Assembly: GCA_964030785.1 (NCBI GenBank)
Contig: OZ034967.1
Span: forward strand, 72,357,613-72,421,612
DNA length: 64,000 nt
Direction of reading: 5' to 3'
Source: Siderastrea siderea
Taxonomy: Eukaryota; Cnidaria; Anthozoa; Scleractinia; Rhizangiidae
Shown: positions 1 to 7,496 of the stretch, piece by piece
Position numbering within the stretch: position 1 is the stretch's first letter
How the letters are laid out: every line of letters begins with the position of its first letter
Notes under the pieces: generated by a model
Databases searched by the model: none
What the model saw: the letters and a program-made list of their open reading frames with translations, nothing else
Told to the model about the DNA's origin: nothing
Translations under genes and position numbers: made by a program

Positions 1-148
1 CGTCTTCCTGGTCACGGCAACTCTTACAAAGACGGGCCCTCAAGATGTGTTGGTACTCTCGATACAACAGGTGATATTTATGCTTCCAATAATGACACTC
101 GTCTTTCCACTGGTCGGTGGACCGATTGGCCTCTTGTAATAGAGTCAT
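1..148 (-). CDS. Partial small protein running off the left edge
   Basis: An ATG at 148-146 opens a frame that stays open to the window edge (49 codons visible). The visible part is rich in Trp, Tyr, His, Arg and Lys and ends near a Cys-x2-Cys pair (CKSC). It starts 14 bases after the stop of the preceding gene, in the same compact leftward array, which is the main reason to believe it. No family is recognised. It could be the N-terminus of a larger protein. Confidence 0.5.
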   Translation of the reverse strand, partial: MTLLQEANRSTDQWKDECHYWKHKYHLLYREYQHILRARLCKSCRDQED

Positions 149-162
149 CCACGTAGGGAGGG

Positions 163-480
163 TTAACGAACACATTGACATAACACCTCGTGAAGTCCTT
201 GAAACAATCCGCTTCCTTTTTGTTGGACTAACCACTGACGACGTTTTTTGACGGAATGTCGACGACGTCCCAAATCACGGAGTACCTTTTTATAGGGTTG
301 AAGTTTAGCCAGCATGGGTGGGGTCACAGGAATCTTGTTTTTTAAAAAGTTCAACACCAGTTCACTCACAGCATTGATTTGATCGGCATTGGCATGTTGT
401 AACAACTCTTGACGTTTGGAACCATTGGCTTCTTGTAACATGGACCGTAAAAACGGGAATTGACGTCGAAGACGTTGCAT
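163..480 (-). CDS. Conserved-looking small basic Polinton protein
   Basis: A 105-aa basic protein. The N-terminal half is predicted helical (Leu, Gln and Asn rich), with an Arg/Lys-rich segment at about residues 70-85 and a Lys-Gly-Ser-Gly turn near the end. Proteins of this size and layout (helical, then a basic tract followed by a Gly-rich turn) are, to my knowledge, common in cnidarian Polinton-like loci, but their function is not established. It is the penultimate visible gene of the leftward array, starting 3 bases after the stop of the 55-aa peptide gene. A structural or core role is inferred from its position. Confidence 0.7.
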   Translation of the reverse strand: MQRLRRQFPFLRSMLQEANGSKRQELLQHANADQINAVSELVLNFLKNKIPVTPPMLAKLQPYKKVLRDLGRRRHSVKKRRQWLVQQKGSGLFQGLHEVLCQCVR

Positions 481-483
481 CCT

Positions 484-651
484 TTATCGATGACGACGAC
501 GATACCGTTGGTTGGCTTTTTGAATCGTGCGTTTTATACGTTTATCCGTTTCCAAGGCCGCGGCTTTCCCCAATCCTACCATAGCGGGCACCAATAGATT
601 TAAAAAACCGCCTCGTTGACGACGACGGCGTCGTCTTCTCCTCCTCACCAT
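484..651 (-). CDS. 55-aa arginine-rich pX-like core peptide
   Basis: A small frame with ATG at 651-649 and TAA at 486-484. Residues 3-11 are nine consecutive arginines, followed by Gln-Arg-Gly-Gly, then a hydrophobic stretch (residues about 15-30) and a basic tail. This basic tract / Gly-Gly / hydrophobic layout matches the adenovirus pX-like peptides reported for adintoviruses; Gly-Gly is a plausible site for the element's own adenain-type protease. Its ATG lies inside the end of the upstream gene (ATGGTGA, 7-base overlap), suggesting coupled translation. Likely DNA condensing or membrane-active virion component. Confidence 0.75.
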   Translation of the reverse strand: MVRRRRRRRRRQRGGFLNLLVPAMVGLGKAAALETDKRIKRTIQKANQRYRRRHR

Positions 652-971
652 GGTCGACCCGTCAATAGACGTTGAAGGGCTTTGTCTTGTTTGATGAGGT
701 CTCGCGTCTCTTTATAACCTTGACGGGTATTGCGTTTGAAATCGGACCACCAACCCCCACCTCGTTGTCGTCGGACATGTTGTACATTATCAGTAATGCC
801 TTTCAAGGCTTGACCACCTAATTTGCCTAAAGCCAGTCCAAACCCAGGGGCGGGACCTGATAGAAACATACTCATGCCATGGGCAATTTTATCCACCAAA
901 CGGGGTTTGCGGCGCATTAAAGCCCCTCCTCGTTGTTTCCTTTTTCTGCGTTGACGTCGAAGACGTTTCAT
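645..971 (-). CDS. Basic core-like protein with two Gly-Gly sites
   Basis: 108 aa from the ATG at 971-969. That ATG overlaps the stop of the preceding gene in an ATGA arrangement, which decides the start over an upstream GTG. Residues 2-14 are Arg/Lys/Gln-rich and end in Gln-Arg-Gly-Gly; a second Arg-Gln-Arg-Gly-Gly lies near residue 70. Between them is a Gly/Leu/Phe-rich moderately hydrophobic segment. Two Gly-Gly sites after basic tracts suggest maturation by the viral cysteine protease into two or three peptides. Likely virion core or internal protein; exact homology is not certain. Confidence 0.7.
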   Translation of the reverse strand: MKRLRRQRRKRKQRGGALMRRKPRLVDKIAHGMSMFLSGPAPGFGLALGKLGGQALKGITDNVQHVRRQRGGGWWSDFKRNTRQGYKETRDLIKQDKALQRLLTGRPW

Positions 972-1243
972 TGGATACAACACTTGTTAGGTTTTTTGGC
1001 ATAGCCTTTGTCGATCAACCAACTGTTGTACCCTTTGGTACCCCCTCGTCTTTTATACGCTTGATATTGTTGTTTGTACCCCGAGACCATCTTTCTCCCT
1101 TGGGCAGCACTCATTTGTGGTTTTTTCAAGGCTTTGACCAAATCACTTGTGACTTCATACCCCTTTTTCACGTCGACGAACCAAGGTATGCCTTCTCCTT
1201 GCTGGGTTCTTCTTTTTGTCCGTCTTCTTCTTCGGGGGGCCAT
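968..1243 (-). CDS. Small basic protein of the late array
   Basis: 91 aa, starting with an Arg/Lys-rich tail (residues 3-13), then Gln-Gln-Gly-Glu-Gly and a Lys-rich helical body ending in a Cys-Cys pair. The first 76 bases overlap the 3' end of the two-helix membrane protein gene in a different frame. The stop overlaps the next ATG (ATGA). No family recognised beyond the general class of basic Polinton virion peptides; a role in packaging or core structure is inferred from charge and neighbourhood. Confidence 0.65.
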   Translation of the reverse strand: MAPRRRRRTKRRTQQGEGIPWFVDVKKGYEVTSDLVKALKKPQMSAAQGRKMVSGYKQQYQAYKRRGGTKGYNSWLIDKGYAKKPNKCCIQ

Positions 1244-1848
1244 GGTTCTAAGAGTGTGGGACTAGGAGGGAGCGGCTTTTTATGGATCCAATACTCTTTA
1301 GGTCTCAAGGGACGAGGACATCCATCTACATAGCATAGGGCTTCCAAGGGTTGGTACACAAAATGACCATGGTAATCTTGGAGACATCGTTTGGGTAATG
1401 GAGGGGTGAAATCCACAATGGTATCATCCAAGGTTTGCATCTTGATTAAAAATCGTTCCAGATCCTCCAAGGGAATACCCCGCACATGGGTTTTCAATTC
1501 GGTCAAGGCTTTGGCATAGGTGGTAAACGCAAATCGACTCATGGTCACTTTAAATCGGTATTGTTTAAAATCATTCCATCCTTTGACCACGGTGCCCACG
1601 GCCGCCAAACAGGCTACCAACGTACTGTTTTCCAAAAGGGGACCCGCAATCATACCGGCAGCCATCAGGAGTAAGGCCATGCCATTGAACAAGGCATTGA
1701 TACACCTGTAATGATTCAACATTTTTCGATAACACCACCATTGTTGATGATAAAAGGCATACAAGGAATCCATGCGTTGTAATAATTCCGGGGGGAAGGG
1801 AAGACCATGTTGTTTGGATCCATTCAATAACGACACGACGGTTTTCAT
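1168..1848 (-). CDS. Two-membrane-helix protein (SLATT-like architecture)
   Basis: 226 aa. Residues 29-48 form an aromatic amphipathic helix (LYAFYHQQWWCYRK...), residues about 50-72 and 75-92 are two hydrophobic helices, then a long helical region with a conserved-looking HVRG...LDDTIVDFTPPLP section; the C-terminus is Pro/Glu-rich. A clear relative lies in the decayed element at 59897-60382, sharing the LYAxYH, xVRG and xxDxxVxxxxPP elements, so it is a conserved lineage gene rather than a chance frame. The layout (helix, two membrane spans, cytosolic helices) resembles SLATT-type effector proteins, but a virion membrane-active protein is equally possible. Starts 2 bases after the upstream stop. 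Confidence 0.75.
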   Translation of the reverse strand: MKTVVSLLNGSKQHGLPFPPELLQRMDSLYAFYHQQWWCYRKMLNHYRCINALFNGMALLLMAAGMIAGPLLENSTLVACLAAVGTVVKGWNDFKQYRFKVTMSRFAFTTYAKALTELKTHVRGIPLEDLERFLIKMQTLDDTIVDFTPPLPKRCLQDYHGHFVYQPLEALCYVDGCPRPLRPKEYWIHKKPLPPSPTLLEPWPPEEEDGQKEEPSKEKAYLGSST

Positions 1849-1850
1849 CT

Positions 1851-2795
1851 TTACGGCGAAACACGGGACGACGAGGTTTGTACGCTCGGTGCTCCTCCCT
1901 GTTTATAACTGGTGACAATGCTATTGGTCATGGTGACATTAGCAATTTCACGTCCTTGGGCCAACTGTTCTTGATCTTGTAACAGCATGCGTAAACGTCG
2001 TTGTAAATCCGCTTGACGCAAGGTACGAGGCTGTCGGCCAGAACTCCCAGACGTCCAAGATCCTCGAGGGGTAGCTGGATTGGAGGCAGGTGTCAAAGGG
2101 GAAGTGGGGGTATTTCGTCGTCGTCCTCGTATTCGAAACGGTCGTCGTCCACGACGACCCCCACCACCACCACCACCACCTCCACCTCCTCCTCCACCAC
2201 CACCACCACCACCACCACCACCTCCACCACCTCCACCAGCACCACCAGCACCACCAGCACCTCCACCACCACCACCACCAGCACCACCAGCACCACGTCC
2301 ACCACCACCACCACCACCACCAGCACCACGTCCACCACCAGCACCACCACCACCACCACCACGTCCACGTCCAGCACCACCACCACCACCACGTCCACTA
2401 CGTCCACCACCACCACGTCCATTACCCCCAGCACCCGCTGCTGTTCGAGCACCCGTTGGTGTTCGAGCACCCGCTGCCAAGGGTACGCTAGGAGGAGTCG
2501 CAGGGGTTAGAGCACCAGAAGATGGTTGATTTCCTGGACTTCCTACCCCTGCTGGGGAAGAAGCCTGCACAGGGGGTACACCATCTACACCGACAGGGGG
2601 GATGGATTGCATAAACCGATAGAGAGGCTCGGCTTCCATTTCCTCCTCGGCGGCGTCGAGAAGGCCTTGGTCTCCCGACCAAAATAAATCTTGCCAGGCC
2701 CTTGGGGACATTTGATTGCCGCTGGCCGCCCCCACCCCCGCCGGGGACACGGTATCGTACGATTGCGGAGGTTGACGGTCATCATCATCGGCCAT
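1851..2795 (-). CDS. Gly-tract virion-associated protein
   Basis: 314 aa. An acidic N-terminus (MADDDD) and a 120-residue Pro/Ala/Ser-rich region precede a Gly tract of about 90 residues (residues about 123-212) interspersed with Ala and Arg, then an Arg-rich block and a C-terminal region ending in a short conserved-looking stretch (NVTMTNSIVTSYKQGG). The Gly tract is encoded by a trinucleotide-like GGN array that could expand or contract. The gene lies directly downstream of the packaging ATPase and has its own TATA box (2831-2838). The C-terminal motif resembles the tail of other Polinton structural proteins as I remember them; function unknown. Confidence 0.75.
   Translation of the reverse strand: MADDDDRQPPQSYDTVSPAGVGAASGNQMSPRAWQDLFWSGDQGLLDAAEEEMEAEPLYRFMQSIPPVGVDGVPPVQASSPAGVGSPGNQPSSGALTPATPPSVPLAAGARTPTGARTAAGAGGNGRGGGGRSGRGGGGGAGRGRGGGGGGAGGGRGAGGGGGGGGRGAGGAGGGGGGGAGGAGGAGGGGGGGGGGGGGGGGGGGGGGGGGGGRRGRRPFRIRGRRRNTPTSPLTPASNPATPRGSWTSGSSGRQPRTLRQADLQRRLRMLLQDQEQLAQGREIANVTMTNSIVTSYKQGGAPSVQTSSSRVSP
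2160..2440. repeat. GGN/CCN trinucleotide-like array coding poly-Gly
   Basis: About 280 bases of almost pure CCA/CCT/CCG triplets (plus strand), read as Gly, Ala and Arg codons on the minus strand within the 314-aa protein gene. Long open frames on the plus strand here (Pro, His or Thr-rich) are artefacts of the repeat. Confidence 0.9.
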
Positions 2796-2830
2796 GGTAG
2801 CTCTTTTTCCTGTTCAAATGGGGTGTCGTG

Positions 2831-2838
2831 CCTTTATA
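2831..2838 (-). promoter_or_regulatory. TATA box (TATAAAGG) of the Gly-tract gene
   Basis: Lies about 40 bases upstream of the ATG at 2795, inside the 3' end of the ATPase gene; implies a very short 5' leader. Confidence 0.6.
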
Positions 2839-3487
2839 GTCGTTTTTGATAGGTGCGAGTCCATCCTTCGTCTTTTAACAGGTGACTCAACACCCGTTGT
2901 TGATCGGAGGAGGCGGGATGTAAATCCAAGACCAAATACCCATACGGTCGTGTGGTGGCTTGATGAAACGTCTCCAACGTGTCTTTCCAGGTGGTCGGAA
3001 ACGATTGAAGCATGACATTGCGTACCCCTAATTGATCTCGGGGGTTCTTGAACGCCACGATGTAATGGGCATTGCGGGATATACTTTTCGCATAGCGACC
3101 CACGGGAAACATGTCTTGGTACAAGTAGAGCACCGTCACCCCTTGATGATGCGAATGTTTGGTGAATAAATCCAACACGCGTTTATCGTGACTCCCTTCG
3201 TCCATTAAATCATCCAAGACCAGGACCCCCTGTCCTTGAGGAAACCATTGCACTAAGGCCTCATGATCGGGAATCCCTTCGTGAAACACCACCCCTTGAT
3301 CTTGCATGCCTTGAAATCGATCTTGCCAGGCCCCATAACAATAATGCAGTTGGGTCGGTGGGGTGTCAAACAACTCGGGGTTGTCTACCAAGAGTTTTTC
3401 CGTAAACGCAGTTTTCCCACATCCCGAAGGACCCACCACCAAGATAGAGGAAGGCGTATGAAAACGAAACGGTTTCCCCGTTTGCAT
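2834..3487 (-). CDS. A32/FtsK-HerA-like genome packaging ATPase
   Basis: 217 aa, the usual size for Polinton ATPases. Walker A is GPSGCGKT at residues 19-26; Walker B is LVLDD at residues 89-93 after a run of beta-strand-like residues. Known family role: ATP-driven packaging of the linear DNA genome into the capsid. It sits downstream of the protease and capsid genes, as expected for a morphogenesis module. A TATA-like box lies at 3523-3533 and an upstream tRNA-like gene abuts the promoter. A second, divergent copy of the same family is present at 61940-62524. Confidence 0.92.
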   Translation of the reverse strand: MQTGKPFRFHTPSSILVVGPSGCGKTAFTEKLLVDNPELFDTPPTQLHYCYGAWQDRFQGMQDQGVVFHEGIPDHEALVQWFPQGQGVLVLDDLMDEGSHDKRVLDLFTKHSHHQGVTVLYLYQDMFPVGRYAKSISRNAHYIVAFKNPRDQLGVRNVMLQSFPTTWKDTLETFHQATTRPYGYLVLDLHPASSDQQRVLSHLLKDEGWTRTYQKRL

Positions 3488-3509
3488 GATGACGACGAAC
3501 TACCCTTAG

Positions 3510-3516
3510 AAAAAAA
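3510..3516 (-). terminator. T7 Pol III terminator
   Basis: Seven consecutive Ts on the minus strand, 16 bases downstream of the tRNA-like gene. Confidence 0.6.
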
Positions 3517-3522
3517 GAGGCA

Positions 3523-3533
3523 CCTTTTTATTG
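3523..3533 (-). promoter_or_regulatory. TATA-like box (CAATAAAAAGG) of the ATPase gene
   Basis: About 40 bases upstream of the ATG at 3487. It overlaps the immediate 3' trailer of the tRNA-like gene, so a Pol III gene and a Pol II promoter are interlocked. Confidence 0.5.
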
Positions 3534-3619
3534 GAATCGGTGGGACTCGAACCCACGCACGACCCTCCTCATGTATCCGAAGGGGGATCCAAAGGCTCTA
3601 CCGACTGAGCTACGACTCC
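3533..3619 (-). tRNA. tRNA-like Pol III gene, isotype unresolved
   Basis: Read leftward, the ends form a 7-bp acceptor stem (GGAGTCG with CGATTCC, one G-T pair), followed by A as discriminator base. The D arm (GCTC/GAGC) contains a perfect A box (TAGCTCAGTCGG), and the T arm GTGGG-TTCGAGT-CCCAC contains a perfect B box (GGTTCGAGTCC). A run of seven Ts lies 16 bases past the 3' end, a Pol III terminator. The segment between the D and T arms is 38 bases, about 15 longer than in a standard tRNA, and I cannot fold an orthodox anticodon loop with T33. It may hold a short intron, a long variable arm, or a non-decoding RNA. Confidence 0.8.
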
Positions 3620-3647
3620 GACACCACTTTTTTCCAACAAATTTTAT

Positions 3648-4187
3648 TTAAGCATTACATTGATGATACGGCTGACAACAAAGTTGATACCATCTGGCTT
3701 CTTGGCCTACAATCAATTGTTGAAGGCGTTGACCGGCTTGATGGTCATTACTAACATAATCATGATCCGAAAACTCATTTAAAAAGGCTTGCAAGGTCCG
3801 TCCACGGGCTTTGGCTTTCAAGTACAACAAGGCGTAATCACCACAACTCTTGCTTGTAATGGCTTGGAGGGACTTGCCATTGGTCACCACATACTTCCAA
3901 TGTTGGACGATCCAATCTCGTAACGGGGTCGCTTGCACGTACGTGTCCAATGGCAAAGCATAACTGTCCAGGACTTCACACACCTTTCCATCCGTCCACA
4001 CCGCTAACCAATGTTGTCCCGGTTGATCGTGTGGGTCGGTGTTCACAATGTACCCTTGAGGGGTAGTCTTGACAGGACTCTTGGGTAAACGATCACAGGC
4101 CACCGTCCCGTAAAAGACCGGGTTCAATTGGGGGTCGTCTCGGGCTAAATAATCCAACTGCACATTATTCAAGGCCACATGTTCCAT
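3648..4187 (-). CDS. Adenovirus-type cysteine protease (adenain/Ulp1 fold)
   Basis: 179 aa from the ATG at 4187-4185, chosen because it lies 4 bases after the capsid stop; an upstream in-frame ATG at 4262 would overlap the capsid gene. Catalytic residues in family order: His59 (GQHWLAVW), Asp74 (LDSYA) and Cys115 (SCGDYALLY), with Gln108 placed to form the oxyanion hole. Known role: maturation cleavage of virion precursors, typically at Gly-containing sites; the Gly-Gly bearing basic proteins nearby are the obvious substrates. Between it and the ATPase lies the tRNA-like gene. Confidence 0.9.
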   Translation of the reverse strand: MEHVALNNVQLDYLARDDPQLNPVFYGTVACDRLPKSPVKTTPQGYIVNTDPHDQPGQHWLAVWTDGKVCEVLDSYALPLDTYVQATPLRDWIVQHWKYVVTNGKSLQAITSKSCGDYALLYLKAKARGRTLQAFLNEFSDHDYVSNDHQAGQRLQQLIVGQEARWYQLCCQPYHQCNA

Positions 4188-4191
4188 TTCT

Positions 4192-5592
4192 TCAGTGCTG
4201 GTAAATGTTATACAACACGGCTCCGTTCCTGTCAATCTCCAGCAAATTCTCAAATTCTCCATACACGAGTACGGTTATATTGACACCGGGGGCGGCTCCA
4301 AATTCCAAGACCAGTTGTAAATCACCTGTTTGCTTGGGGTTGAGGTTTTGACTGTCAGCACATCCATTGGCCACATTGTCAAACATGAACAAGGTACAAT
4401 TTTTCCTGTGGCCCCAATCCAGCAGTTCTACCATATTGCCTTTCTTTTTACACCAGGCACCACTGGCTTGCAGAAAACGGAAGTAGCCTAGATTATCTCG
4501 GGTGCCATTGTTGTGCACTAACTGGAGGGTTTCATAAGGGTATTCTTCTCCTCTGACAATCTGTTTAATGGACGTCAGCCCAAATTTCTGGAAACAGAAC
4601 GGATCTCGGGTCACATCTCCATTGAAGGCACGGCTGTCCAGTAACCCCACAATCAATCGGTCAGGTATTCTGTTTTGAAACAGGTTGGGGATATCAAAGC
4701 GGACCAGGTTGTTTTGCATGCTGAAAGTCCGGATTTCACTGCGGACGGTCGGGTAAGCCGCCACTTGGCCTTCATTGTGCCTTTTTTCAGATATACTCTG
4801 GTAGATGGCGTCATTCAAACGCAGTTGACAGAGATGAAACCGGAGTTTGACATCCCCTTCTAGTAATCGGCCAGCTAGAGCCACTCCATTCAAAAACAAG
4901 CTGGGGCTGTTGAAATGAAATTTCATCTTGATTTCGATACCGGGCACCAACAGTTTGCCAGTGTGAAAGACTTCCAAGTGCGGGGTAAACACTAGACTGT
5001 GGGTGACACCTGCAGCATACTTGGCGGTTTCGGCTACCATGGCGGCCAAGGCTGCTTTGTGATGGGCGGGGAGATCCCGGTAGTCATTATGTGGTGCTGC
5101 ACTGTTGGTATTGTTGTCCGTCCATTGGGGTGGGAAATCCACTTCATTGAACCATCCTTGGGGTCCTAACACGGTCTTGCCATCTTCTCGATCATAATTC
5201 AGCAAGGTTTCTAGGTAAGCTTTGTAATGATACGTGTCGGATTGTGGACTGATCAACGTGCCATTCAACTGCAAGTCAATTTGTTTGATGATGGAATGGG
5301 CCAAATTATTGACGGGCCACAATTTCTCCGCGGCCACCAAGTTCCCGTTATCGTCCTTTTTCAAACTCAATTCCATGGTAAAGTAACTGCGTCCCAAATC
5401 CACAAAATCGTCCAACCCTGGAATGATGAATTCCATGGGATTGATACCCGTGGTGGTGGGTTGGATGGTGACCATGCGATAGGCATTGATGCTAATGTCG
5501 GTCGGTGGCACCTTGAAAATCCGTAAGGCAGGGTTGACGGTCCCTTCGGAACGCTCGTGAGCCGGGGCGGTTTGTGTACTCACGTCAGGCAT
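4192..5592 (-). CDS. Double-jelly-roll major capsid protein
   Basis: 466 aa. Recognised from its overall pattern and position: N-terminal strand-rich region with PMEFIIPGLDDFVDLGRSYF, a Gln-rich/loop middle, and a C-terminal section (NITVLVYGEFENLLEID) typical of Polinton capsid proteins, the family often labelled F54H12.2-like in animal genomes. Expected to form the trimeric hexon of an icosahedral capsid. It starts 2 bases after the upstream stop and is followed 4 bases later by the protease. A TATA box (TATAAAAACC) lies about 50 bases upstream. No frame lesion is present. Confidence 0.8.
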   Translation of the reverse strand: MPDVSTQTAPAHERSEGTVNPALRIFKVPPTDISINAYRMVTIQPTTTGINPMEFIIPGLDDFVDLGRSYFTMELSLKKDDNGNLVAAEKLWPVNNLAHSIIKQIDLQLNGTLISPQSDTYHYKAYLETLLNYDREDGKTVLGPQGWFNEVDFPPQWTDNNTNSAAPHNDYRDLPAHHKAALAAMVAETAKYAAGVTHSLVFTPHLEVFHTGKLLVPGIEIKMKFHFNSPSLFLNGVALAGRLLEGDVKLRFHLCQLRLNDAIYQSISEKRHNEGQVAAYPTVRSEIRTFSMQNNLVRFDIPNLFQNRIPDRLIVGLLDSRAFNGDVTRDPFCFQKFGLTSIKQIVRGEEYPYETLQLVHNNGTRDNLGYFRFLQASGAWCKKKGNMVELLDWGHRKNCTLFMFDNVANGCADSQNLNPKQTGDLQLVLEFGAAPGVNITVLVYGEFENLLEIDRNGAVLYNIYQH

Positions 5593-5594
5593 GT

Positions 5595-5825
5595 TTAACG
5601 TCGTCGAGTGGTACCCCGTCGTCGTCGTGAGGGGTTTTTATAGCGTCGTCGTCGTCGGGCTAAACGTTGTCTCAAATCAAACCCGGGGACTCTCATCACC
5701 TCGGGACTTAACCATCCACCACGTTGTCGTCGTGGCATGAGTTTCCAAAACGGATACAGTCCACCCCATTGAGACAACCCTCGATTACTACGAATCCGTC
5801 GAGGTCGTGAATGCACGGGTTCCAT
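5595..5825 (-). CDS. 76-aa arginine-rich core-like protein
   Basis: 76 aa; Pro/Arg-rich N-terminus, a Trp/Gly/Pro segment, Arg-Arg-Gln-Arg-Gly-Gly-Trp near residue 37 (possible protease site), and an extremely Arg-rich C-terminus. The ATG overlaps the stop of the preceding gene by one base (TAATG). Its charge and Gly-Gly site suggest a DNA-binding virion peptide. No precise homologue is claimed. Confidence 0.65.
   Translation of the reverse strand: MEPVHSRPRRIRSNRGLSQWGGLYPFWKLMPRRQRGGWLSPEVMRVPGFDLRQRLARRRRRYKNPSRRRRGTTRRR
5633..5642 (-). promoter_or_regulatory. TATA box (TATAAAAACC) of the capsid gene
   Basis: About 50 bases upstream of the capsid ATG at 5592, within the preceding small gene. 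Confidence 0.6.
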
Positions 5826-6151
5826 TAGACTCCCAAAATATCACGTGCACGTTTGGTTTGTTTGGGAAATAAGGCAGTGGCTACACGCACGGCGTCTTTC
5901 ACGTTCTTATGACTCAACGCTTTCTTGGCTTGTTTGGTGATTTCCTTTTTAAGGACTTGTTCGGCTTTGCGTTTAACACCGCGTGTCAAACCCGTTTCCA
6001 AGCCTCTCTTGATATTACTAGGCAATTTTAAAGGATTTCGCGTCCTTATAAGACCTTGCAACCCCCCACGCATCAGATCCGTCATCACTCCTTTGCCTTG
6101 TTGATCATACCACTCGTCGGTTCGAAATCGTGTCAAACTTCCCCCACGCAT
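5825..6151 (-). CDS. 108-aa basic internal virion protein candidate
   Basis: 108 aa, starting Met-Arg-Gly-Gly, with a second Met-Arg-Gly-Gly at about residue 27, then a Lys/Arg-rich helical region and the C-terminal end RARDILGV. Met-Arg-Gly-Gly fits the general (M/I/L)-x-Gly-x/Gly cleavage style of adenain-type proteases, so both sites may be cut. Such a protein could play the internal pVI/pVII-like role. A TATA box lies at 6204-6215. Its stop overlaps the next ATG (TAATG). Confidence 0.65.
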   Translation of the reverse strand: MRGGSLTRFRTDEWYDQQGKGVMTDLMRGGLQGLIRTRNPLKLPSNIKRGLETGLTRGVKRKAEQVLKKEITKQAKKALSHKNVKDAVRVATALFPKQTKRARDILGV

Positions 6152-6203
6152 GGTGCCTTCTTCTTCACCAGGGATAAACGTTTTGTTTGGGCTTCATGGG
6201 ACT

Positions 6204-6215
6204 CCCCTTTTTATA
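6204..6215 (-). promoter_or_regulatory. TATA box (TATAAAAAGGGG)
   Basis: Upstream (about 60 bases) of the ATG at 6151. Confidence 0.6.
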
Positions 6216-6218
6216 CCG

Positions 6219-6407
6219 TCATCGTCGTTTTTTCCGAAAAGCGGCTTCCAACCCTTTTTTAGCCCCGTAACTCGCGGCACCACTTGCGGCACCCAACGCC
6301 ACAGCTTTTCCTCCAGCAATCAAGGCTGGAATGAGGGCCGCCAGGGGCAAGAGACCCCCTCGTTGCCTTCTTCTTCGTCTCCTTCGACGCACTCTTGTCT
6401 TGGGCAT
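6219..6407 (-). CDS. 62-aa pX-like peptide
   Basis: Residues 5-15 are almost all Arg, then Gly-Gly, a hydrophobic Leu/Ala/Ile segment (residues 19-31), a Gly/Ala-rich stretch and a basic tail. The order basic tract, Gly-Gly, hydrophobic helix, Gly/Ala linker closely matches pX-like peptides of adintoviruses and adenovirus core peptide precursors. Likely released by the viral protease and active in DNA condensation or membrane penetration. A CATAAAAAGGG box lies 30-40 bases upstream. Confidence 0.8.
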   Translation of the reverse strand: MPKTRVRRRRRRRRQRGGLLPLAALIPALIAGGKAVALGAASGAASYGAKKGLEAAFRKKRR

Positions 6408-6436
6408 CTTGTCATTGCGACACTCCCTTGGCCACT

Positions 6437-6447
6437 CCCTTTTTATG
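6437..6447 (-). promoter_or_regulatory. TATA-like box (CATAAAAAGGG)
   Basis: About 35 bases upstream of the ATG at 6407, at the end of the preceding virion gene. Confidence 0.5.
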
Positions 6448-7486
6448 TCTTTTTGAAGTGTAACGTGACAATGGTATGGCCTTCACCAAACTTGACCAAG
6501 TCTCCTCCGGCACCAATCGTTTCAGCCACTTGAACGTGAATCATTTCCACCACCTCGTTACGAAGAGACATGTAATGAATGTGCAACGGTTCAAAATACA
6601 GGGTGCCACGTGCTTCTCGCTTGTACTGGATTTCACGCAACAAATCAGTCACGCGATTGCCCACCATCATACTGCCTGCCACGTCCGAGTACACGTGCAA
6701 CGATCGGGTGGGTTCCCCCACCACGGAACGAAACGCCGTATTCAAGTTGGTGAAACGCCACCCACAACTCATACTCAATTGTAAATAATCCGGTAAAATC
6801 GCACGCACCGTCCAAAAGACCGCGTTCCCCTGACCGTCGGTGACATCCTGCCAATCGCTGTTGTTGGTGATGTCGGGGACTTGATCCCCCAGGAATTCTT
6901 GCTGTAAGTTCGGGCCCAACACCAATCCACTGCTAATTTTACGTAACCATCCCATCTTGAGCGCCAACTTGGTGTAGATGGTCAGGACTGGTGTTTTGTT
7001 ACCACAATGGCAGACATTCGTGTTGTCGATGAGCAGATCGTCGCCTTCCCACTTGAACTTGACGTAGGTGTGTTTGCCTTGATCGTTGGTAAACCGGCCT
7101 CCTTGAATGGCCGTTTCCTGGCGTCGTTGTTCCAAATGGGCAATCGTGGCTTTCATGAAACTCACGCCATCCACCACCCAATCCAAATCTTGAACGTCTT
7201 GGATGAGGGTTTGCGCCGTGCCTATGCGCGCGGCCATGGTGCCATCGGTTTTACCCGGGGCGGGATAAGTGATCTCCCACGACGTCGCTAGGATGTACCC
7301 ATCTTTCTTCACCAACTCGTACAAATTGACGCGGGTATCCGGTAAGGAAATGGCGCTCAACCCCACTTGCCATCCACCCCCTGTGAGCTGTAACGGTTGA
7401 GGTAAACGAATCTTGAAGGAATTGGCTTGGTTGTTGGGAAATTCACGTCGGTTGGCATGACTGGGTAACGTCACGTAAAACGACAT
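6443..7486 (-). CDS. Virion protein A (penton/minor-capsid candidate), paralog of 7497-8537
   Basis: 347 aa. It is clearly related to the next gene upstream: both begin SFYVTL.SHA...EFP.N, share a LHVY.DV...MVG.R.TDLLREI block and end with LVKFGEG.T..TLHFK. The frames are therefore tandem paralogs. Similar proteins are carried by other cnidarian Polinton-like elements as I recall; a beta-rich penton or other capsid-associated role is inferred, not shown. A related, broken copy is at 63366-63994. A TTTAAAAGGG box lies about 30 bases upstream of the ATG. Confidence 0.75.
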   Translation of the reverse strand: MSFYVTLPSHANRREFPNNQANSFKIRLPQPLQLTGGGWQVGLSAISLPDTRVNLYELVKKDGYILATSWEITYPAPGKTDGTMAARIGTAQTLIQDVQDLDWVVDGVSFMKATIAHLEQRRQETAIQGGRFTNDQGKHTYVKFKWEGDDLLIDNTNVCHCGNKTPVLTIYTKLALKMGWLRKISSGLVLGPNLQQEFLGDQVPDITNNSDWQDVTDGQGNAVFWTVRAILPDYLQLSMSCGWRFTNLNTAFRSVVGEPTRSLHVYSDVAGSMMVGNRVTDLLREIQYKREARGTLYFEPLHIHYMSLRNEVVEMIHVQVAETIGAGGDLVKFGEGHTIVTLHFKKT

Positions 7487-7496
7487 TTTGTCTTCT

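Noticed and set aside
2013..2529. Long plus-strand Thr-, Pro- or His-rich frames
   Set aside because: They are antisense to the Gly-coding triplet array of the 314-aa gene and have no other support.
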